Assembly (NCBI GenBank): GCA_010015745.1
Contig: ML978353.1
Span: 1 to 35,725 of the forward strand
Direction of reading: 5' to 3'
DNA length: 35,725 bases
Source of the DNA: Setomelanomma holmii
Taxonomy: Eukaryota; Ascomycota; Dothideomycetes; Pleosporales; Phaeosphaeriaceae
Shown: positions 28,828-35,725 of the stretch, piece after piece
Layout: each line of letters opens with the position of its first letter
Position numbering within the stretch: the first letter of the stretch is position 1
The notes under the pieces: generated by a model
Seen by the model: the letters and a program-made list of their open reading frames with translations, nothing else
The model's database searches: none
Told to the model about the DNA's origin: nothing
Made by a program: the position numbers and the translations under genes

Positions 28828-29600
28828 GATAGATGTTGAGATTGGAGCTGAGCTAGGGCCGGGTTCAGGATCGAGAACGGGAGCAGGGTGTTGCAAAGTA
28901 TTTGTACGTACTGTCAGGAGAAGGCTTTTGCTTGGATACTGGCTCAGTAGTGGGTGTCAGCGATGTGCAATGTTCCCAAGGCTATGTTTCTGAGCGAACG
29001 CATATGAGCTCATAACCATAAAAGTCTTACCAACACAACTCCACCAAATTATTCGTCAATTCCCCTCCCTCCCCAACATTAATAGCTCGAACCGTAGGCA
29101 TTTTGAAGCTGCATCGCCAACTCAAACACAGCCGCCACCAAGCAGTAAACCGAAATGTGCATCAGCCTATCTTCTGCCTGTTCATCGGCGCTAGAGATCT
29201 TCCGCACCATTCGCAGTATGCTACGTACATTTCTCTACTTCATCGAAAAAGCCACAACGTCGACTCCCTTCACCGCAAGAATGTTCACCCCTATCTTTCC
29301 TCCTCCTACCAACCAGCTTGGAATAGGCATTTCGAAAATAGTCTCATCGCGTCGCACACATTTCACCGTTACCCTATAAAGGCCCCAGAGCTCATTCCAC
29401 GCGCCCCCCCAAATCTCCACACCCTCGCCCCATCAATCGAAATCCCCACATCTAGTTTTCTTCCTTCTTTCCATCCCCGCTATTTTTTACCGTCTCAAAC
29501 TCATCGCCGGGATCAGCCTCGCGCTTCTAAATGTAATTGTCAAACTCCCTTTTTGAGAACACGCCCGTCCTCATTTTATACTCGTTCTTCGCTGCCTACT
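28828..29600. other. No supported gene
   Basis: Short frames only. A 193-codon plus-strand frame at 29103-29684 begins at a TTG, is His/Ser/Pro/Arg-rich without a domain and runs into direct repeat copy B, so it is not called. 29380-29480 is C-rich. Confidence 0.4.
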
Positions 29601-29702
29601 GTTCCTTGGCTCTGTGTGCGCATTGTTCGGCGACGCATTGGAGAAGTCCTTCACGGACAATTTTCATGGCATACCCAGATCTAGCACAATGTTACAACTT
29701 CC
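29601..29702 (+). repeat. Direct repeat copy B (about 102 bp)
   Basis: Begins GTTCCTTGGCTCTGTGTGCG and shares about 90% of positions with 24641-24743, 4.96 kb away in the same orientation. It ends about 36 bp before the 3' end of the minus-strand TPR/unnamed-domain relic. Copy A lies upstream of the plus-strand copy of the same unnamed domain, so the repeat does not keep a constant position relative to that domain. Confidence 0.8.
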
Positions 29703-29738
29703 CCATCGTAAACCATCAAACGGCCTGCATCCTCCATG

Positions 29739-31774
29739 CTAAGAAGGAGAGCAGCTGTATTTGATGATTTGGGCCGTGCAGAAGTCGGAGAGAGCCGGAC
29801 TGGTCTGCGTGGCGCGGGCGGCCTTTATGGTATCCATAATGACGTCCTTCAGATCGATCACGTACATGAAGGTTTGATTTGTCAGTGTTCGAAGCCATGG
29901 TCCAGAGCTTCCCTGGAATGCATAGAGGCCTGCCACGCGTCGTTCCGCGACCGAGCACATGATGCCATCGCCCATCGCCAAATTGACCACTCCAGGCTCT
30001 GCAGAAATAAATTTTATTGCACTTGTCGAACAGGAGCGACTTGCAATTCCTTGGCCAATTTTCACTATTACTTGATCCTCGTTCTTCATCTTGTCAGGAA
30101 CCAAGAGAAGCGTGCTGTCTTTGACTCTTCCCTGAAGCTCAGGTGGAGGCAAAGTCTTGCACGTTATATATATTTCGACGGAAATACCATCGCCCTCCTC
30201 ATTTCAATCGAACTCAGCAAAGCGCGAACATGGCCCCAACACTTCGTGCAGCCAGTCTGCGTAGAAGGGCAAGATACGGTCCCGGACAACCTCGTTCAGT
30301 TTCGGAGAGTTAGCAGAATGGGTACCGTCTATGAATTGGGCAACACGATTTTGTACCATCCTTTCCAATTCTGACACCATCATCTGGTCTGAATTTTGTG
30401 TGTCGGGGTTAGGGTTACTTCCAGGTCCTCAAAGAAAACTTCCGCCCGTTTCTGGGATTTTAGGAGACGGTGGATCTTTGTTGCCTTTCCTAGTATCTTC
30501 AATTCGCTGCACATCGATCCACGCAACGACCCAGTCTAATTTGGCAATTTCTGGGACAATCGTTCTCGATGAAACCTCTTCAAAAGTGCCCGGATCGACC
30601 AAGTCGTCGGCGGTGATTTGCGATGTTGCTGTTGTTGTTGTCCGGTGCTCAGAAGAGAATATTATATCAACCACAGAAGGTGTTACATTAGTTCCAGCCA
30701 CTCTTGTAGGACGCGTCGGAGGATGGTTGACATTACCCATCCTGTCAGTCTCCTGTTCGTTCTTGAGACTATCAAGCGTTACCAGGAATTTGGTACGATC
30801 AGGATGGTCCGTGGGGACGACTTGAAGTGCCATATTCACAGTCGCGACGGCGTGTCTCAGATCGCCCGTGGTCCCGCGCCGATCATATCGCGCCCTGAGA
30901 TTGCAGCCTAGATTGTGCAAGAGGGGTCCTTTCTGCGGCATGTCAGATTCTATGTAATCTTCTAAAGCAGCCACCAGGTAATAAATGCCTTGGCTAAGGC
31001 CATCCGAGTCACCCGATGTCTCTTAGAGCATCCCATGAACATGCGCAAGGTTCATCCTTAGATCTGGCCACATAACATGGCCTTGCGGCGAGAACTCCAA
31101 AGCATGATCCAGAGCGTCAATAGCATCTTCCTCGTCATCCGTATCACGAGTAATCCCATATCTTACGCCGTAGCAGATTCCAGGGTTATTCAGCGAAACA
31201 ACTCGATGGTGAATAACCGCTTCGCTTTGTGACGTTCCAAGCCGGGGTTCGCTCGGGGACGTGATCTCGACAGCTTCCTTTGACAAACGAATAGCCTCAT
31301 CCAGGTCTGCGACTGACTTCGTCCGTTCACTTCGTCTGCAAAGCAAGATGCTAAGACTGATCGACGAATTAAGCCTTCGGTCAATGTGCGATGATGAGCC
31401 AATGTAAGCCGCGGATACTCGGATGGCCTCGTCTAAGTCCACTTCGTTGATTGTCTCTCCACATGTGCGACGCTGTCGGTCACATCAACTGCTTCTTTCG
31501 CCAGTCCGTAACCCTCATCTTCAGCGAAGACATCGCCCGCGACCAGATCCTCCTCTTGTGACAGATCAGGACCAGGCGCGACTGTTCCATGCACTTTGCA
31601 GAGTGGATATTTTCCGGGGCCAAGTATACTCGATATTAGATAGGGGCCTTCCAGATTGCACCTTGAGTTCGAACGGTACACGCGATCCCCTACTCTTAAA
31701 CCGATTGGCTTGGCTGTACGAAGCGTCAAAAGGCATCTTTGCAGCGACGAAAGATGTAACTCTAATAGAAGCAA
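29739..31774 (-). pseudogene. TPR-like repeat protein with C-terminal unnamed domain, decayed
   Basis: On the minus strand, a first frame (to 31433) contains KPIGLRVGDRVYRSNSRC and NLEGPYLISSILGPGKYPLC, a small module I associate with fungal repeat proteins. A one-base shift near 31440 leads to TPR-like units (DLDEAIRVSAAYIGSSSHID, ADLDEAIRLSKEAVEITSPS, then IDALDHALEFSPQGHV and LRHAVATVNMALQVV). In that frame stops occur at 31025-31023 (TAA), 30431-30429 (TGA) and 30206-30204 (TGA), with coherent protein between them. The last part (LNEVVRDRILPFYADWLHEV, ISVEIYITCKTLPPPELQG, AEPGVVNLAMGDGIMCSV) is paralogous in its first half to the plus-strand copy at 24989. Such TPR arrays are common in fungal NLR-like and signalling proteins. 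No ATG in a good context opens the gene, so the start is uncertain. Confidence 0.55.
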
Positions 31775-32893
31775 ATGGACAGAGCTCGAAGGTAAGACAA
31801 TAACACGTATTGAATTGATGCTGTACCCAAGGCAGAGAGCTCAATTTCAGGACTAAGCGACTCTTCATCCTGATGGCGCGCGAGCAAGCTCGGGCCCTTT
31901 GGTGATCAAAGCGTCGTCTCTGGATATGACTGAATCACGAATTGGCTAGGCTACGTTTGCCATTACATTGTCTGCACATTTTCGAGGCTTTAATTTTACT
32001 AAACCCATACATCAGCTGCAGTACATCTGAAGCAGCCAAGACGATTATGCTTCTCGCAGGAGCTATACGAAGGTGAACTTGACCCTTACTCGGGAAATAG
32101 AGTTATCAATCCTTCTCTGGAATGAGCCAGCAAGCGCGCGTGGTCGGAATGTGGCTTCTGATGTGTTGAAACACACTACGTCTATTCTCATCCATATGAT
32201 TGTCGCTCACCTACGACTTGATTCATTACAAGTTCGATGTCTAGAGGACCCCCCGCTTGACGCCAACCTAACGCTTTCCTGGGTCCAGCGTTTTTGCTGA
32301 CTTACGCCAAGCTGCTTCTCAACCAGTACATCGGTGCCCCTCCAAATCATTTTTGCTGCCATATTCACAATTTTTCCACCGCTTCACAATGCTGCAGACG
32401 CAATCTCTATCCCGAAATCCTCGTTGGTCTCGCCACTCCTACTTCCACTAGCTTCGTGTTCATCTCCACTTGCGCTCGAACTGCCTCGCCCGCCTTCCCT
32501 ATCTTTACAGCTCCTTGCAAAACCGGCCTCACCCTTCGCACACTCTCAGCCTTGACAGAATCCCTGTCATACTAGGATAGCCCTGTCGGAGCTTGACGGA
32601 TGACCATCCTGCCGGTAGCCAAGATCCTGGAATAGCTAGCCGTGTAATTTCCAAGCTAGTAGCTTGCAGTAGTACAATTGTAATGTAAAGAACAATCAAA
32701 TAGGATAAATACTGATTAATGCAGAATCCTGTTGCCCTTACAGGTTCTTAGCTTGGGTTCCTGTTATTGCAGCAGCAGTTACATAACAGATTACTAGCTA
32801 GGTGAGTAACTAGAGCCGATGAGCAAGAGCAAGAGCAAGGAGTGTCCCAACTGTACATGAATTCATTTGTATTTAATTACACAATCTCTTCGT
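31775..32893. other. Relic-like minus-strand stretch, no gene called
   Basis: On the minus strand around 32500-32230 a Ser/Gly/Glu-rich text (SSSASGDEHEASGSRSGET) continues through one TGA into KIVNMAAKMIWRGTDVLVEK. This looks like a decayed N-terminal part of some protein, possibly of the TPR relic downstream, but I cannot link them. From 32580 to 32893 the DNA is TAG-rich, with no frame, and forms the 3' flank of the NLR relic. Confidence 0.3.
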
Positions 32894-34326
32894 TCACGGC
32901 TCTATAACCTCCCACTGAGCTAGCGTTGCTAAAGAAGATAACAAATTAGGATGATTAGGTCTGAACCTCTGCTGGCAAAGTTGTACGCATTCCCTCATTA
33001 GTTGTATAGCGTCTATCACTTGACCAAGTGATTTCTGTGTGTGAGCGAGATTGTTCATGCTGGCTAGTGTGTCTGGATGGTCCGCTCCCAGCTTCTTCTT
33101 GCAAGTCTCCATCACTTGCACCTCTAGCTCTTCCGCTGCATCCCACCGCCCTTGATTCTAAAGAGTTGAGGCCAGATTAGCTATGCTGGTCAGCGTGTCT
33201 GGATAGTCCGCTCCTAGCTTCTTCTTGCAAGTCTCTATCACTTGCACCTCTAGCTCTTCCGCTGCATCCCACCGCCCTTGATTCCGGTAAGTTGAGGCTA
33301 GATTGGCTATGCTGGTCAGCGTGTCTAGATAGTCCGCTCCCAGCTTCTTCTTGCAAGTCTCTATCACTTGCACCTCTAGCTTCTCCGCATCGTTCTATTG
33401 CCCTCCAAGTCTGTATGCTGATCCTACCATTGCCATACTAGACAAAGTGTCCTGGTGCTCTTGCCCTAGCACCTTCTTCTGCACTTTCATAGATTTCAGC
33501 ACTAGTATTGTAGCATCAGAAATGTTGCCTATTTGCTCTGCATACCATGCCGCACAATAGAGCACAGTCGCCTATTCTGTCACACACGCATCCGCTTTTG
33601 GCTTGTGGCCTAAAGCGGACTTAGCGTGTGCAAATAGCGCTTTACACGCAGCCTAGTTCTTGTATACTCCTGTCGGGAACTTTGCGTAGAGGTTGCTGAC
33701 AAACTGCTGCTTCTACCGCTCAAGTTGCCTGTTGGCTTCAAGCCACCTCCGTGTGGCTAGCTGTACTAACGCGTGCATCTCAAACGTTGCTCCGTCAGTC
33801 TCAACTAAGATGAAGCAAAAGCTGCGCAGCGCCACTATATCAGCATCGAAGTCATTGTTGTCTGTACTTGGTTGCAATGTGTCGTCTTCTTTATTGCTAT
33901 CAACATCTTCCTTGGCACCCTGCTGCTGGCCAACGTAGACATCTTTCTGCTCCTCCTGACAACGTAGCAGGCTCTCAGGGATCCCCTGCCGGTCGAAGAA
34001 GCTCATCAGCAACAGCAGGCCTGCCGCAGACGGCCGCGTCTGTTATATGTGCTCAAACGATATCTGCCACATCACGATGATTGAGTTCTTTGCCTCCCAG
34101 TCTTGCTAGAGCTGACCCTCATCGTAGTTAAGAAGGCTTGTTTGCTTACGCTTGCTCCTCCTGTATTCGTCTAGATACTTGGCTACAGAGTACCGCGACG
34201 CTCTCTGTGAGATATATGCAGCAGCCTGCACAATGGCAAGCGGCATGTACTCGAGCACTGCAGCTAGCTCAGCAACCTTACTGCTATCATCTAGTGTAAG
34301 CAGTTGGGAGTAGGAGATATAGTGGA
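32894..34326 (-). pseudogene. NLR-type (NB-ARC/NTPase)-TPR relic, N terminus missing, seven stops, no frameshift
   Basis: One minus-strand frame spans the region. It begins inside the helical part after the NTPase (SSKVAELAAVLEYMPLAIVQ, AAAYISQRASRYSVAKYLDE), continues with LLLLMSFFDRQGIPESLL and FEMHALVQLATRRWLEAN, then kinesin-light-chain-like TPRs (LEVQVIETCKKKLGADYPDT repeats, 42-residue period) and ends at TGA 32896-32894. Premature stops: TAG at 34106, 33713, 33653, 33572, 33395 and 33158, TAA at 34043 (lowest coordinate given). At four TAGs the family has Trp as I recall it (LERW, NW-A, EWA, RW-D). Such proteins act in fungal self/non-self recognition. The NTPase core and N-terminal effector domain are absent because a Copia LTR abuts the break at 34327. 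Confidence 0.75.
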
Positions 34327-34471
34327 TGTAAGGGTGTATTGTGTGGTGTAGTTGTTGTGTTAAGTGTTGTGGACTGAGATGTCCGTAGCCTAAGCTTATA
34401 TACATGAATTGGTGGGCTGATTGGCTGGTGGATGATCCACGTGACTATGCAAGGTGCCCTGGGCTTACACA
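34327..34471 (-). mobile_element. 3' LTR of the right Copia element (about 143-145 bp)
   Basis: In element orientation the unit starts TGTGTAAGCCC directly after a purine tract and ends CCCTTACA, giving TG...CA and TGTAAG/CTTACA inverted tips if the start is set at 34469. Inside are CACGTGGATCATCCAC, of the kind common in fungal Copia LTRs, and a TATATAAGC box. Pol ends 330 bp upstream on the same strand, as required for a 3' LTR. It does not resemble the left LTR at 750-885, so two Copia families are present. The five bases just outside are GTGGA on the plus strand, the expected target-site duplication. Confidence 0.65.
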
Positions 34472-34480
34472 CCTCCCTCA
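34472..34480 (-). other. Polypurine tract of the right Copia element
   Basis: TGAGGGAGG immediately precedes the LTR start in element orientation, as required for plus-strand priming in LTR retrotransposons. It lies between the pol stop at 34800 and the LTR. Confidence 0.6.
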
Positions 34481-34799
34481 GATTCGAACGTATGTAGAAG
34501 CTGATGTGATCATAGGCCACCCCCTACCCTGTAGTTAGGTAGAGCTGCTTGTTGAGCGCGGTGGGTAGCCGCTTGATTGGAGCAGTGCCAGGTGGGTGAT
34601 CGTCCGCCGTCGCGGTGTTGGTTGACCTCGCTGATAAGCGTCCTCAAAAGCATGTGAGATCTGATTTGCTTCCGTTCTGTATAGAGATTGGTGGTATCCC
34701 TGACGATGTGAAGTTGTAGAGCGTTGTAGAGTGTACAGCCTCGTTAAGCCTGTAAAAACCATGTAGGAGAAACCAGGAAGAGTACTATACAGTAAGAGC

Positions 34800-35725
34800 T
34801 CATTGTGTAGTAGGAAATGAATTGAAATATAAAAGTGATACCCAATTTTCGTGTCTCTGACAAGGCAGCAGTTTTGTAAGACCGTCAGCTGGCTGGCTTT
34901 TAGTCTGTATGTACGAGAGATTGATGTTCTTCTCTTGAGATTCCTGGCGTAGCCAGTGATGATGTATGTCGACATGTCGAAGTGAGGTCTTGAGGCAAGG
35001 CGTAGCAGTCGTGACTAGGCGGATTGTCTGCTGGTTGTCGCAGAACAGTATTTGCTCATTGCCTGGATCAAATTCGATGTCCTTGAAGAGTCTCCACCAC
35101 CAGAGTAACTCAGTACCTGCTGAGGATGCAGCGATGAGTTCAGCTTCAGTAGTAGATTTGGTGACGCATCGTTGAAGTGTCGCTTTCTAGTCAATAGGGC
35201 CGCCAAACAGGAAGAAGATGTAGCCTTAAGAGCTCTTCCGTGTAGCCTTGTGATCAGCGTATGAAGCATCAGTAGCACCAAAGAAGTCTGGCTCTTCGTG
35301 ATCAACGATGTGAGCGGTGTTGGTGGATATTGAAGCGTCGTAGTAGAGTGCTCGATCTTTGGTATGGTGTAGATATGCTATCGTCTGATAGGCAGCGTCT
35401 ATATGGCGTTAGGTTAGATTGACAAGGAATTCCGCCAGTTTTGAGTGAGCTTTAGAGACATCAGGCCGGGTAGCGTCAGCTACATAGCCGATAGATCCAA
35501 CCAGTTGTGCGTATCTGTTCAGGTTGGCTTCGTTCTTTAGCTTATCTAAGGGAAAGAGTTCCTCAAGGAGAAGCGGAGTCACAGAAGGTTAAGTGTATTG
35601 CTTTAGCAACAGATATTTGGTGCAGAGCTTGTCGATGTATGCTAGCTGCGATAGCCAGACTGACCTAGTTGACCTGTCGCGGTGTGTCTGTATGCCGCAG
35701 AAGGTGGATAGTTCTCCTAGCGATC
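34800..35725 (-). pseudogene. Ty1/Copia pol, C-terminal RT and RNase H part, cut by window edge
   Basis: A single minus-strand frame enters at the right edge and ends at TGA 34802-34800. It reads QLVGSIGYVADATRPDVSKA (end of RT, connection), then EEPDFFGATDASYADHKATR (RNase H, with the catalytic-type DAS block), STTEAELIAASSAGTELLWW, and ends with NLSYIQTKSQPADGLTKLLP, the hallmark ADxLTK end of Copia pol. Stops: TAA at 35589, 35409 and 35226 and TAG at 35187 (lowest coordinate given), the last at an expected Trp; there are no frameshifts. The element is inactive. Its 3' UTR, polypurine tract and LTR follow in order. Confidence 0.85.

Noticed and set aside
29736..30374. 212-codon plus-strand frame
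   Set aside because: Antisense to the unnamed-domain relic, which has a paralogue at 24989 that supports the minus-strand reading. No ATG-started coherent protein.
1..35725. Reassignment of TAG as a sense codon
   Set aside because: Intact genes here end in TAA, TGA or TAG normally, and the relics also carry TAA and TGA. RIP or ordinary decay explains the bias better.
1..35725. tRNA, rRNA or CRISPR loci
   Set aside because: No sequence folds convincingly into a tRNA with both A and B boxes, no rRNA-like block is seen, and the only tandem short repeats are microsatellites and TPR or CAG codon repeats.

Overview
The window looks like a filamentous ascomycete (Pezizomycotina), most probably a Dothideomycete. 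The coding genes have short introns (49-79 nt) with GTAAGT-type donors, CTAAC/CTAAT branch sites and AG acceptors. There is a Zn2Cys6 regulator, a LaeA-like methyltransferase, small secreted cysteine-rich proteins and transposon relics whose stop codons look RIP-made. The class assignment is inference. There is no bacterial-type organisation, rRNA, convincing tRNA or CRISPR.

Layout. 1-3879 is a transposon graveyard: a minus-strand Copia gag with its PBS and LTR, an OrsD/DUF3505-like relic with polyglutamine tracts, a LINE 3' end, a doubtful SINE-like unit and a pogo/Fot1 transposase tail. 5255-11363 holds two normal genes: an AlkB-type DNA repair dioxygenase and a four-exon Zn2Cys6 regulator. 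12246-19644 is a secretome-type island. It has an effector-like protein made of two cysteine modules, a minus-strand secreted cysteine-repeat gene with an in-frame TAG, a single-pass membrane protein, a small two-exon conserved-looking gene, and a decayed plus-strand paralogue of the cysteine-repeat family. 20345-24633 is an enzyme block: an ADH6-like alcohol dehydrogenase and an FAD monooxygenase that converge, and a LaeA-like methyltransferase divergent from the monooxygenase over a 483-bp gap. 24641-31774 is decaying accessory DNA: two copies of an unnamed domain (one alone on plus, one after TPR-like repeats on minus), a broken chitin-binding/PAN secreted protein, and a ~103-bp direct repeat. 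32894-35725 holds an NLR-type (NTPase-TPR) relic cut off at its N-terminal side by the LTR of a second minus-strand Copia element, whose pol 3' end runs off the window.

How the parts fit. The enzyme block could be a small oxidative/tailoring cluster, but no backbone synthase is visible. The cysteine-repeat and chitin-binding proteins are extracellular, host- or wall-facing types, and most of them carry stops or frameshifts, as expected for fast-evolving genes near repeats. In the NLR relic 6 of 7 stops are TAG, often at conserved Trp positions, and there are no frameshifts. That fits mild RIP, and it is also the codon that A-to-I editing would turn back into Trp. The main novelty candidates are the cysteine-repeat family, the duplicated-module secreted protein and the unnamed domain shared by the 25-kb and 30-kb loci.
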